64,000 nucleotides of DNA from an uncultured Flavobacteriaceae bacterium (GTDB lineage Bacteria > Bacteroidota > Bacteroidia > Flavobacteriales > Flavobacteriaceae): NCBI GenBank assembly GCA_905479065.1, contig CAJQLB010000003.1, positions 62,001-126,000 on the forward strand. The letters run 5' to 3'. The position numbers were made by a program, and so were the translations under genes. The notes beneath the pieces are model-generated. The model saw nothing but the letters and a program-made list of their open reading frames with translations, was not told the origin of the DNA and did not search any database. Numbering within the stretch: position 1 is the first letter of the stretch; each line of letters begins with the position of its first letter. Below are positions 43,884-52,130 of the stretch, piece after piece.

Positions 43884-45041
43884 ATGGCATCACACAAAAA
43901 CTCGGGTCAAAAAACGATTTGTGTTCACACAGGAGAAACACCAGACAAGCAATTTAGAGGAGCGATTTCACCCATTTATATGGCCTCATCGTATGAGTTC
44001 ATGGAAGTCGATGTAAAGCGTTATCCACGGTATTTTAATACACCAAATCAAGAATTTTTATCCAAAAAAATTGCTCAATTAGAACATTCTGAAGGTGCTA
44101 TGATTTTTAGTTCAGGAATGGCGGCTATTAGTACAACACTGTTAGCATTTTTAGGGTCAGGTGACCATATTGTACTTCAAAAAGACATTTACGGCGGAAC
44201 ACGTAATCTTGTTGAGGAGCAGTTTAATCGTTACGGTATTAAATATACCTTTACATCAGGGCTTTGTGTAAATGATTTTGAATGTTGTATTCAGCAAAAC
44301 ACAAAACTTATTTACATAGAGACACCTTCAAATCCATTATTGAAAATAGTAGATATTGCGGCAATTGCAAATCTTGCAAAGTCTCATAATATCCTATCAG
44401 TAATTGACAATACTTTTGCAACCCCAATTATTCAGAGACCTATTGATTTTGGTATTGATATTGTTTTACATAGTGCCACAAAATATTTTGGTGGACATAG
44501 TGATATAAGTGCTGGAGCTTTAGCCGCGAAACAAGAACACATTGATACGGTGTGGAATTTAGGAAAAAATCTTGGAGGAAACCTCAGTGATTTTATGGTT
44601 TGGATGCTAGAACGTAGCATGAAAACCTTAAGTGTGCGTGTAAAGGCACAGCAAAAAAACGCCAAAAAGTTGGCGAAAAAACTTCAAAAGAACAAGTACG
44701 TTGATACTGTTTATTACCCGGGTCTAAAATCACATCCAAATTATGAATTGGCGAAAAAACAAATGAATGGGTTTGGAGCAATGTTGTCGTTTAAATTTAT
44801 TGATGGTATTGATTCAGAGCAATTTTTAAAAGCTTTAAAACTTATCAAACCGTCAATGAGCTTAGCAGGAATTGAAAGCACCATGCTTTTGCCATCACTT
44901 ACATCACATGCATTATTGTCTCCTGAGGAACGTGCTGATCAAGGTATTAGTGATGGATTAATTCGTTTTTCTGTAGGAATGGAAAATAGTGATGATTTAT
45001 TAATTGATATAAACAATGCATTGCACAAGACAATTGGATAA
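43884..45041 (+). CDS. Trans-sulfuration family PLP enzyme (cystathionine gamma-synthase/beta-lyase or methionine gamma-lyase like)
   Basis: A 385-residue cytoplasmic PLP enzyme of the Cys/Met metabolism family. PLP is bound by Lys200 in SATKYFGGHSD. The N-terminal YPRYFNTPN (phosphate clamp), HSEGAMIFSSGMAAIS, YIETPSNPLLKIVD and LPSLTSHALLSPEERA (active-site Arg/Ser region) are all in place. Family members make cystathionine from O-acylhomoserine, split cystathionine, or release methanethiol from methionine; the motifs do not separate these. It is monocistronic, just upstream of bshB1 in the same direction, a setting that would suit cysteine supply for bacillithiol, but 86 bp separate the two genes. 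Confidence 0.9.
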   Translation: MASHKNSGQKTICVHTGETPDKQFRGAISPIYMASSYEFMEVDVKRYPRYFNTPNQEFLSKKIAQLEHSEGAMIFSSGMAAISTTLLAFLGSGDHIVLQKDIYGGTRNLVEEQFNRYGIKYTFTSGLCVNDFECCIQQNTKLIYIETPSNPLLKIVDIAAIANLAKSHNILSVIDNTFATPIIQRPIDFGIDIVLHSATKYFGGHSDISAGALAAKQEHIDTVWNLGKNLGGNLSDFMVWMLERSMKTLSVRVKAQQKNAKKLAKKLQKNKYVDTVYYPGLKSHPNYELAKKQMNGFGAMLSFKFIDGIDSEQFLKALKLIKPSMSLAGIESTMLLPSLTSHALLSPEERADQGISDGLIRFSVGMENSDDLLIDINNALHKTIG

Positions 45042-45127
45042 GGTGTGTGTATTTAGAAATATAAATAGCGATTAACCGTATGAACCATAACCTTATTTAG
45101 TGTTTTTGAAGATTTAAATTTTATTGT

Positions 45128-45850
45128 ATGAAACTAGATATATTAGCGATAGGGGCGCACCCAGATGATGTTGAATTAGGATGTGGCGCCAGCATAGCCA
45201 AAGAAATATCACGAGGAAAGAAGATAGGTATTATAGATTTAACAAGAGGAGAGTTAGGAACACGCGGCACGGCTGAGACTCGAGATTTAGAGGCTGCCGA
45301 TGCTGCGAATATTTTAGGGGTTACTATCCGCGAAAATATGCAGTTTGCAGATGGGTTTTTCATAAATGACAAGGAGCATCAATTAGCACTGATAACAAAG
45401 ATTAGAAAATATCAACCTGATATTGTATTATGTAATGCGATTAAAGATCGGCATATTGATCATGGAAAAGGGAGTAAATTAGTGAGTAATGCTTGTTTCC
45501 TAAGTGGTTTAATAAAAGTAAAAACACGATCAGAAAGTGAAAAAACATGGCAAAAACCATGGCGACCAAAACATGTTTTTCATTACATACAATGGCAACA
45601 CATAGAACCTGATTTTGTTTTAGATGTAACTGGTTTTATGAGTCAAAAGATGAAGGCGATTGAAGCATATAAAACTCAATTTTTTGACCCTCAAAGTAAT
45701 GAGCCTAAAACCCCAATATCTAATAAGAATTTTAAGGATAGTGTCGCCTATAGAGCTCGTGATTTGGGAAGACTCATTCATGTTGATTACGCAGAAGGCT
45801 TTACAACAGAACGACATATTGCGATTGCTTCTTTTGATGATTTAAAATAA
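45128..45850 (+). CDS. bshB1: Bacillithiol biosynthesis deacetylase BshB1
   Basis: A 240-residue LmbE/PIG-L deacetylase that removes acetyl from GlcNAc-malate, the second step of bacillithiol synthesis. Zinc motif HPDDVE at 11-16, followed by LTRGELGTRGTAETRDLEA, the BshB1-specific block, and the third ligand region DRHIDHGKGSKL. The length and the C-terminal IDVDY-like segment (RLIHVDYAEGF) match BshB1 closely rather than the secreted PIG-L proteins such as the one at 33-35.5 kb. The cytoplasmic location is consistent with no signal peptide. bshA and bshC are not in this window. A tRNA-His with its own promoter follows. Confidence 0.95.
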   Translation: MKLDILAIGAHPDDVELGCGASIAKEISRGKKIGIIDLTRGELGTRGTAETRDLEAADAANILGVTIRENMQFADGFFINDKEHQLALITKIRKYQPDIVLCNAIKDRHIDHGKGSKLVSNACFLSGLIKVKTRSESEKTWQKPWRPKHVFHYIQWQHIEPDFVLDVTGFMSQKMKAIEAYKTQFFDPQSNEPKTPISNKNFKDSVAYRARDLGRLIHVDYAEGFTTERHIAIASFDDLK

Positions 45851-45866
45851 TTATTTACAAAAAATC

Positions 45867-45897
45867 TTTGTTTAAAAATCGAAATAAATTACATTTG
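45867..45897 (+). promoter_or_regulatory. Consensus Bacteroidota promoter of tRNA-His
   Basis: TTTG at 45867-45870, exactly 19 bp, then TACATTTG at 45890-45897: a perfect TTTG-N19-TAnnTTTG promoter. The tRNA begins 25 bases further on. Confidence 0.85.
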
Positions 45898-45921
45898 CAA
45901 TCGCATTTTGAGCAATAAAAT

Positions 45922-45996
45922 GGTGGTTGTAGCTCAGTTGGTTAGAGCATCGGTTTGTGGTACCGAGGGTCGTGGGTTCGAATCCCATCTTCCACC
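45922..45996 (+). tRNA. tRNA-His (anticodon GTG)
   Basis: A cloverleaf can be drawn directly. The extra 5' G(-1) typical of tRNA-His is 45922 opposite discriminator C at 45996. D arm GCTC..GAGC; anticodon stem TCGGT/ACCGA with loop TTGTGGT giving GTG; variable GGGTC; T arm GTGGG-TTCGAAT-CCCAT. The acceptor 7-mers GTGGTTG and CTTCCAC pair at five positions, leaving two U-U oppositions (5-68 and 6-67). The CCA end is not encoded. A hairpin terminator follows. Confidence 0.95.
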
Positions 45997-45997
45997 C

Positions 45998-46033
45998 AAA
46001 AAAAAGCTTCTCTATTCTAAGAGAAGCTTTTTT
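45998..46033. terminator. Bidirectional terminator after tRNA-His
   Basis: Stem AGCTTCTCT (46005-46013) and AGAGAAGCT (46020-46028) with a 6-base loop, A run before and T run after. It lies between the tRNA (plus strand) and the end of the M28 gene (minus strand, stop at 46062) and can serve both. Confidence 0.85.
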
Positions 46034-46061
46034 GATTAGTACTGGTTAGTTGAATTAATAC

Positions 46062-47642
46062 TTATTTACTTGTTTTATCAACCTTAATGCGCTCTTCCCG
46101 ATTTGCTAATTCCCAAGCAGTGTAGAATATTAAGCGTGATCTGTTCTCTAATAAATCATATTCTATTTTATCTGGTGTATCACCAATTTGATGATAGTCT
46201 TCATGAGTACCATTGAAATAAAAAATAATGGGGACATTGTTTTTTGCAAAATTGTAATGATCCGAACGGTAGTAAAAGCGATTTGGGTCATTATCATCAT
46301 TAAACGTATAATCAAATTCAATATTAGAATACTTTTGATTGACAGTTTCAGATATAGTATGTAATTCTGAACTCAACTTATCGCTTCCTATCAGATATAA
46401 GTAATTTCTTTTACCTTCTCTTTTTGGATCGATTCTACCAATCATATCAATATTTAAATTGGCAACGGTGTTGGCTAGTGGGACTAATGGTTCAATATCT
46501 GTGTAGTATTGTGATCCAAGGAGACCTTTCTCCTCTCCTGTAACATGCAAGAAAATAATGGATCGGCGAGGCGCTAAACCTCGAGACTCCGCAATTTTGA
46601 AGGCTTCGGCTATTTCTAAAATAGCAACAGATCCAGAACCATCATCGTCAGCGCCATTATAAACTTCTCCATCACCATTGACACCGACATGATCTGAATG
46701 TGCACTTATGATAATGTATTCGTTAGGAAACTCTGAGCCTCTTATAATACTAGCTACATTATTTGAAACTATAGCGGTACTTTTATTTTTTTGATTTAAG
46801 GAAATGTCAGCTTTGATAGACTGTGGGATATTTGACTGCATTAAATTTGAATCAATGGACGATAGCACCGATTCCGATAGTAACATGAAGGGCATATCAT
46901 CCTTTACTGTGCTGCCATCACCAAGGGATAGGCCTATAGATGCGTTATTTTCTGAACGTTGTCTGTAGGCGTATGAATAATATTTGAAGGCAGCATTATC
47001 CACAAACAAAAGTGCTTTTGCTCCCATACGTTTAGCTGCATCCTGCTTTGATCTTCGACCTTGTCGTCCGTTTGACCATTTAGATTTTTCTTTTGTTCCG
47101 GAGACTAAAAATACACCGTCATCACTTTGTGGTTCTCCAGCTTTGGCAATGAGAATTTTACCTTTGACATTAATATTATTAAAATCACTATAATTTGGGT
47201 CATCAATGCCATATCCAACATAAAACAACTCATCACTTGACATACTTGCAGACATTGCAGGAGATAAAGAAATAATGTCATCAAATGTCTTTAGTGTAGT
47301 TCCATTAATAGTAGTACTAACCTTAGGCACGAATAGCTGTTGAAATGTAACTTCTTGAAAATAATCACCACTAGACTGCAATGGCGCAATTGATTTTGAA
47401 CTGTAAAAATCTTTGATGTAATTGACTGCTTTTTCATGACCAGGTTCTCCAGTTTCTCTTCCTTCAAAAGCATCTGAAGCATAAACATAGAGCATGTCCT
47501 TTAATTCGTCTTGGGTGATAGTAGAACCAAACTCTATAATATCAATTGGAGTTGTTTTGGCTTCTTTTACTGTAGAGGACTCTTTCGGAGTTCCACAACT
47601 AAGACAGAACAATGTAGAAACAAGAATAAATATATTTTTCAT
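46062..47642 (-). CDS. M28 family peptidase lipoprotein with PA domain
   Basis: A 526-residue zinc peptidase. Lipobox Cys16 (LSCGTPK). The N-terminal ASDAFEGRETGEPGHEKAV is the lid region common to the family; a ~180-residue protease-associated (PA) insertion at ~110-290 follows (KGKILIAKAGEPQSDDG, KRMGAKALLFVDN). The catalytic core then shows SAHSDHVG, YNGADDDGSGS, HVTGEEKGLLGS, LNIDMIGRI and YRSDHYNFA, so all five zinc/catalytic positions are present. An aminopeptidase role on periplasmic peptides is likely. It is followed upstream by a shorter M28 paralogue on the same strand (87-bp gap), with which it shares the whole core but not the PA insertion. Confidence 0.92.
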   Translation of the reverse strand: MKNIFILVSTLFCLSCGTPKESSTVKEAKTTPIDIIEFGSTITQDELKDMLYVYASDAFEGRETGEPGHEKAVNYIKDFYSSKSIAPLQSSGDYFQEVTFQQLFVPKVSTTINGTTLKTFDDIISLSPAMSASMSSDELFYVGYGIDDPNYSDFNNINVKGKILIAKAGEPQSDDGVFLVSGTKEKSKWSNGRQGRRSKQDAAKRMGAKALLFVDNAAFKYYSYAYRQRSENNASIGLSLGDGSTVKDDMPFMLLSESVLSSIDSNLMQSNIPQSIKADISLNQKNKSTAIVSNNVASIIRGSEFPNEYIIISAHSDHVGVNGDGEVYNGADDDGSGSVAILEIAEAFKIAESRGLAPRRSIIFLHVTGEEKGLLGSQYYTDIEPLVPLANTVANLNIDMIGRIDPKREGKRNYLYLIGSDKLSSELHTISETVNQKYSNIEFDYTFNDDNDPNRFYYRSDHYNFAKNNVPIIFYFNGTHEDYHQIGDTPDKIEYDLLENRSRLIFYTAWELANREERIKVDKTSK

Positions 47643-47729
47643 GGGTATTATTTTTAAATTACGATATTACAAAAAGCAAGAGTTCTTTCTTCTTATGTTC
47701 AACCTTTTAACAAACTTTTATAATTTCAA

Positions 47730-48770
47730 TTAATTATCAATTATTAATCGATTTTTCTGATTAGCCAGCTGCCAAGCAGTTACGAAGATTAACTTGGTTC
47801 TTTTTTCTAATAAAGTGTAAATGATTTTATCAGGGGTATCTGTTGTTTTATGATAATCATCATGTTTTCCATTAAAATAAAAAATAATTGGAATACCATT
47901 TTTTGCAAAATTATAATGATCTGAGCGATAATAATAGCGATTACTGTCTGATTCATCGTTGTATTTATAGTCTAAATTTAAATTGATAAATTTTGAATTA
48001 ACGGCTTCTGATATCCAATGTAATTCTCTGCTCAATCTATCAGAACCAATGAGATAAATATAATTTGGATCAAATTCGTGTCTATTATCAATACGACCAA
48101 TCATATCTGCGTTCAAATTAGATACTGTCTTCTCGAGTGGGAAAATAGGATTATTTACATAGAATTCAGAACCACGAAGATTTTTTTCTTCTGCAGTAAA
48201 ATGTATAAAAAGAAGTGAACGTTTGGGGCCAAAACCATCATTTTTTGCTTTTTGAAAAGCTTGAGCTATCTCAAGTAGAGCAGCGGTTCCAGAAGCATTA
48301 TCATCCGCTCCTTGAAAAACATCTCCGGAGTCATCAATACCGATATGATCCATATGAGCCGATATAATTATTATTTCTTCAGCTTTCTCACTTCCTTCAA
48401 TAAAAGCTACGACGTTATTCGAGGAGTCAAATTTCTTACCATCGTATTTGAAAGAAGGAATAGCTTGATAATAAATACTATCATTAATTGGTGACGGGAT
48501 GTTTTGTGAGATATAATAATCACGGAGATAATTTGAAGCTTTTTTGTGTCCGGAATTACCAACATTTCTTCCTTCAAAATCTGTTGATGCAAATTGGTAA
48601 AGATGGTTATTGAGTTCTCTAGCCGTAATAGTATTTGCGTAAGAGACGATTTGACTCGGTTGGTTAATAATAATACTATTTTTAATATTCTCAATCTTTT
48701 CTTTATGACTCAACGTTGCGCAGGAGCCAATAAAAGATAAAATAGATGCAACGATGTAAAACTTCATCAA
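47730..48770 (-). CDS. M28 family peptidase lipoprotein, short paralogue without PA domain
   Basis: A 346-residue lipoprotein with lipobox Cys17 (IGSCATL). It is clearly a duplicate of the neighbouring 526-residue M28 enzyme: FASTDFEGRNVGNSGHKKAS, SAHMDHIG, FQGADDNASGT, HFTAEEKNLRGSEFY, LNADMIGRI and YRSDHYNFAKNGIPIIFYFN align throughout. The stretch between the lid region and the first zinc motif is only ~50 residues instead of ~230, so the PA domain is missing. All metal ligands are kept, so it should be active. It follows the 108-residue membrane protein by 39 bp. Confidence 0.92.
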   Translation of the reverse strand: MMKFYIVASILSFIGSCATLSHKEKIENIKNSIIINQPSQIVSYANTITARELNNHLYQFASTDFEGRNVGNSGHKKASNYLRDYYISQNIPSPINDSIYYQAIPSFKYDGKKFDSSNNVVAFIEGSEKAEEIIIISAHMDHIGIDDSGDVFQGADDNASGTAALLEIAQAFQKAKNDGFGPKRSLLFIHFTAEEKNLRGSEFYVNNPIFPLEKTVSNLNADMIGRIDNRHEFDPNYIYLIGSDRLSRELHWISEAVNSKFINLNLDYKYNDESDSNRYYYRSDHYNFAKNGIPIIFYFNGKHDDYHKTTDTPDKIIYTLLEKRTKLIFVTAWQLANQKNRLIIDN

Positions 48771-48809
48771 ACTGTTTTTAGATAGTTCATAAATAACGTG
48801 AAAATTTCA

Positions 48810-49136
48810 TTAATTTTCAATCTCAAGATTTTCTAATTCTTCTAAAGTCTCTATATCATTTTGTTTTTCTATTTCTGATGCTTCATCAGCGTTGACAATT
48901 GTATTAGGCCTAAACGTATTGTAGAGCGTTAAACAACTAGAGCACACAAAAACAGCAATAATGAGCTGAATAAAAATTAGTTTTTTACCATCACTCAAGG
49001 TTTTTTTGTAACAAACCCAACTAAGTGTTAATCCGATGGCAATTGGGATGAAAGCAATTAAACCAAAAGGAAGGACCGACAGGGCTGTGCTAATAAAAGC
49101 TAATAAGCACGATGCGAATAATAATATAAATCTCAT
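48810..49136 (-). CDS. Small membrane protein with acidic tail, unknown function
   Basis: A 108-residue protein with three hydrophobic segments, about 4-22, 24-44 and 53-72, connected by short loops (the second contains KKTLSDGKK), and a C-terminal ~30-residue tail very rich in Glu and Asp (EASEIEKQNDIETLEELENL). I do not recognise a family with certainty. It begins 3 bp after the DUF3108 gene and so is in its operon. The acidic tail faces a metal- or protein-binding possibility only; nothing specific can be said. Confidence 0.75.
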   Translation of the reverse strand: MRFILLFASCLLAFISTALSVLPFGLIAFIPIAIGLTLSWVCYKKTLSDGKKLIFIQLIIAVFVCSSCLTLYNTFRPNTIVNADEASEIEKQNDIETLEELENLEIEN

Positions 49137-49139
49137 AGA

Positions 49140-49919
49140 TTAGAATTTTAAACCAGTTGCATGTTGAATTTTGAGTTCCCCATTTCCTACAGGCACTTTA
49201 AACTTCACATATACTGGCACTTTATTTTTGTCGGCTGTTAACCAGATAACATTATCGTTATCGTTATTTAGAATTTCAGAGTTTTGCAACGAAACACCCA
49301 CTTTATAACATTTGATCATACCAAGTTTTGTGTCTATTGTTTCAATAGCGATTAAAGCTATCGTAATTTCTGTTTCTTTGTTGTCAAACAAAACGGTTAT
49401 GCGATCCTTAGTTCCAATTTTAGCTTTATGAATGTCTGAATTTCGTAGTGCATAGAGGGTGGTTATGATGTCCTTTGTTTGCTCACTTACTCGAAAGGTG
49501 TTTTTTTCATCCCAGAAAGTTCCGTCTTTTCTACGTTTAGTTTTGATACTTTTAACAGATTGAGATTTACTGTCAAAGTTGTACTGCATTTTTTTGAAAT
49601 AACCACCTTCATTAATCTGTCTTTTATGTATGTAAGGCTCTAAATTAGTTGGATTAACAAAAGTTTCATAAGTATCGTTGATCGCAAAAAATTGATTCCA
49701 TTTCTCATAGGTTTGTGCTTTACATCGCAGACGTAAAAATTCAGATTTAGAGGTTTTAAATGTAGTTGTCTCCATAGTGATTTGCGCAAAATCGGTCAAT
49801 AATCCAGACATGTTATAGGAGGCTGTAAATGTTAATTTTTCACCAGGGGCAATGGTATTATTTTGACCACTTATAACAAAACTGATAAGACCTAATACTA
49901 TTATAATGAATCGATTCAT
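49140..49919 (-). CDS. DUF3108 domain-containing exported protein
   Basis: A 259-residue protein with a signal peptide (residues 1-18, VISGQ). The mature part begins APGEKLTFTASYNMSGLLTDFA, the usual opening of DUF3108, and carries the alternating beta pattern of the family to the end (KVPVYVKFKVPVGNGELKI). DUF3108 proteins are periplasmic or outer-membrane-associated and of unknown function; a lipocalin-like or LolB-like barrel has been suggested for such folds, which I cannot test here. It is the first gene of a same-strand run with the 108-residue membrane protein and the two M28 lipoproteins. Confidence 0.85.
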   Translation of the reverse strand: MNRFIIIVLGLISFVISGQNNTIAPGEKLTFTASYNMSGLLTDFAQITMETTTFKTSKSEFLRLRCKAQTYEKWNQFFAINDTYETFVNPTNLEPYIHKRQINEGGYFKKMQYNFDSKSQSVKSIKTKRRKDGTFWDEKNTFRVSEQTKDIITTLYALRNSDIHKAKIGTKDRITVLFDNKETEITIALIAIETIDTKLGMIKCYKVGVSLQNSEILNNDNDNVIWLTADKNKVPVYVKFKVPVGNGELKIQHATGLKF

Positions 49920-49964
49920 ACACTTTTTATTTCAACAATCTTTAGAATGCTTCTATGTTTAAGG

Positions 49965-49972
49965 CAAAAATA
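49965..49972 (-). promoter_or_regulatory. Candidate -7 promoter element of the DUF3108 gene
   Basis: TATTTTTG on the minus strand (TAnnTTTG), 45 bp upstream of the DUF3108 ATG. No -33 TTTG was found at 19 bp. Confidence 0.35.
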
Positions 49973-50069
49973 CGTTTAAAGATTTTATTTTACTAGCATA
50001 ATCTTTTAAGTGACTTATATCATAAATTCTTATGACGTTTTGAGGTAATTTAGAGGAATAATTCGTCAT

Positions 50070-50912
50070 ATGAAAGGAATATTACTACCGACAGATTTTT
50101 CCAATAATTCTTTAAATGCAATTGATGGGGCGATGCAAATTTTTGCCAAAAGCAAGTGTACTTTTTTTATTTTGAATGTGCAGAAAGCTACATCGTTTAT
50201 TTCTGACGATTTGATGACAGCTACCCCTTCGATGAATCTTTATCAATCCCTAATTCAAACCTCTAAAAAGTCCATAGACAATTTAATAATAACACTAAAA
50301 TCAAAGTATTTAAATCTAAATCATAAGTTTATATCCATTGTAGATTTTGATAATTTTATAGATGCCACAAATCAGTTATGCACGTTGAATAAAATTGATT
50401 TAGTCGTCTTGGGAACAAAAGGAGTGTCAGGCCTTAATCAAGTTATTTTTGGGAGTAATACGATAAAGTTAATTCGTCGCGGTGTATGCCCGATGATGGT
50501 AATTCCTAATAATTATCATTTTCAAGAGTTCAAAAAATCAGTCTATTTAACGGATTATTCAACAGCAATTATAGAGAATGAATTTAAGCCGCTAACCAGT
50601 ATTTTGAAGACTCATGATTCGAGCCTTCAGTTACTGCACATTTCTAAAAAAGACAAACTTTCGTTTATACAAAAGAAAAACAGAGATTCACTAAAAGGAC
50701 ATCTCACTAATGAAACATCTACTAATTTTTTTGAATTACAAGATTCAAGATTTTTAGAGTCTATTCATGAATTCTGTACATTTAATAAAGTTGACTTTTT
50801 AGCAATTACTCAAAAAAAACGTTCGTTTTTTAACCGTTTGTTACTTGGTAATGTTTCAGAAAATTTAACGCAACAGATCTCTATTCCACTACTTATATTA
50901 AGATCAAAGTAA
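50070..50912 (+). CDS. Universal stress protein, tandem UspA domains
   Basis: A 280-residue protein made of two Usp domains. The first (1-~147) begins KGILLPTDFSNNSLNAID and keeps the nucleotide-binding pattern at its end (GTKGVSGLNQVIFGSNT, G-x2-G-x9-G-S). The second (~150-280) has YLTDYSTAIIENEF but the equivalent loop reads TQKKRSFFNRLLLGNVSE, so the first Gly pair is lost and only the last Gly-x-x-Ser remains; it has probably lost nucleotide binding and helps dimerisation. It is cytoplasmic. It is alone on the plus strand between two minus-strand runs; a weak link to stress or low-oxygen response follows from family only. Confidence 0.9.
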   Translation: MKGILLPTDFSNNSLNAIDGAMQIFAKSKCTFFILNVQKATSFISDDLMTATPSMNLYQSLIQTSKKSIDNLIITLKSKYLNLNHKFISIVDFDNFIDATNQLCTLNKIDLVVLGTKGVSGLNQVIFGSNTIKLIRRGVCPMMVIPNNYHFQEFKKSVYLTDYSTAIIENEFKPLTSILKTHDSSLQLLHISKKDKLSFIQKKNRDSLKGHLTNETSTNFFELQDSRFLESIHEFCTFNKVDFLAITQKKRSFFNRLLLGNVSENLTQQISIPLLILRSK

Positions 50913-50944
50913 TTTTAAAAAGAGACAGATTAAATAACCATTTA

Positions 50945-51331
50945 TTAAGGTTTGAATTCTTCAACACTAGTCATGATGTAGTTTGTGTCTCCAAGCCAAG
51001 GCATGGTGCGATATCTTTCTTTGTAATAGAGTTTTACGCGTTTACCTTCAAAATCCTTTAGACTATTAATAAGGTCTTCATTTAGGATTGTAAATGACCA
51101 AATATTGCCTTCTAGTCCTTCAGTCATGCGCACACCGCCTAGATTAAGTTCTCCCTCATAGGTTTTGAAAACAACTCCTTTTTTTGAAACCTTAATAAGA
51201 TTTCCAGAACGTGTGCCTTCAGAGTAAGTCCAAGAACATGCCCATAGGAAAAGAGCTAGTACGGCGATGCTAATAATGAGGAATTTTATAAGTATTTTTT
51301 GTACTTTTTGTTGAAGAGAGGTTGCTGTCAT
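50945..51331 (-). CDS. Conserved small membrane-anchored protein, unknown function
   Basis: A 128-residue protein with one N-terminal membrane helix at about 14-33 (FLIISIAVLALFLWACSW) followed by a beta-rich soluble part (SGNLIKVSKKGVVFKTYEGE, GKRVKLYYKERYRTMPW). Similar flavobacterial proteins carry the mistaken name 6-phosphogluconate dehydrogenase; it has no Rossmann motif and is far too short for that enzyme. Its ATG overlaps the stop of the upstream beta-barrel gene by 4 bp (ATGA), so the two are coupled. The soluble part should lie outside the cytoplasm. Confidence 0.75.
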   Translation of the reverse strand: MTATSLQQKVQKILIKFLIISIAVLALFLWACSWTYSEGTRSGNLIKVSKKGVVFKTYEGELNLGGVRMTEGLEGNIWSFTILNEDLINSLKDFEGKRVKLYYKERYRTMPWLGDTNYIMTSVEEFKP

Positions 51332-52065
51332 AGAAAGAGTGTTGTTCCAATTCTAAAGGTACTGATATCATTGGTGAAATTTGGGAAATAACCGAAGTTA
51401 ATTTTTAATTTATTTGGTGTAATCATGTAATTAAAATTTAATTCACCAGTCCAAATGGTTTTTGAAAGAAAGGTTACAATTGGATTGATGAAAAGAAAGG
51501 CTCGTTTAGAAAAACTAACACTCATGTTTGTCTGAATATTTAAACCATTTTGCGAACTGCCAGCGTACTTGTTTGGATCTGTAATATGGACATAACCAAT
51601 TCCTGGAAACATTGATATTTTTGGAGAAACCAAGTATCCTGCAACCAAACCTGCGGTGACTGACCAAACATCGCTACCTAGCCCTTTGGTGAAAGATCCT
51701 GAAGGAATTGTGACATCAGCAAATGGAGCAATCGCAATAAATCGAGATGTTATATTTCTTTTCACCACATGAAAATATCTAACCCGAGTATCTGATATCC
51801 CAAAGGATTTAGAGTTGTCATTATAAAGTAAAGGAACTTCCACAAGTAATAAATTATCAGGATTAAACGCGTATTGTATGTTAATACGTGTTCCAAATAA
51901 ATGTGTCCCATTTTTGAGTGATTGGTATTCAAAAGCACTATTAATTTGCGTGTATAAGTTTGTGGGTTTTGAGGCATCTACTGAGGCGTCCTCCGTTTTT
52001 TGTGCCGACAGTTGAACTACGGTTAAACACATCGATAAAATAAAGTAGTATCTAAATAGTTTCAT
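51328..52065 (-). CDS. Putative outer-membrane beta-barrel protein
   Basis: A 245-residue exported protein with signal peptide 1-21 (VQLSAQ). From residue ~35 on there are about ten alternating amphipathic strands with aromatic belts (NIQYAFNPDNLLLVEVPLLY, RFIAIAPFADVTIPSG, AFLFINPIVTFL, LKINFGYFPNF), and the chain ends in the hydrophobic IGTTLFL, as outer-membrane barrels do. The segment PSGSFTKGLGSDVWSVTAGLVAGY is typical of the transporter-like barrel family found beside efflux or phenol-degradation genes. No partner is visible here other than the 128-residue membrane protein coupled downstream. Barrel assignment is likely, substrate unknown. Confidence 0.7.
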   Translation of the reverse strand: MKLFRYYFILSMCLTVVQLSAQKTEDASVDASKPTNLYTQINSAFEYQSLKNGTHLFGTRINIQYAFNPDNLLLVEVPLLYNDNSKSFGISDTRVRYFHVVKRNITSRFIAIAPFADVTIPSGSFTKGLGSDVWSVTAGLVAGYLVSPKISMFPGIGYVHITDPNKYAGSSQNGLNIQTNMSVSFSKRAFLFINPIVTFLSKTIWTGELNFNYMITPNKLKINFGYFPNFTNDISTFRIGTTLFL

Positions 52066-52130
52066 ATTTTTTGGTTTATTGTTTTAGTAACTGTAAAATG
52101 ATTTCTTTGTTCTATAAAAAGTTTGCGTTA

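Noticed and set aside
50945-51331. 6-phosphogluconate dehydrogenase
   Set aside because: 128 residues, membrane anchor and no Rossmann motif; a spread misnaming.
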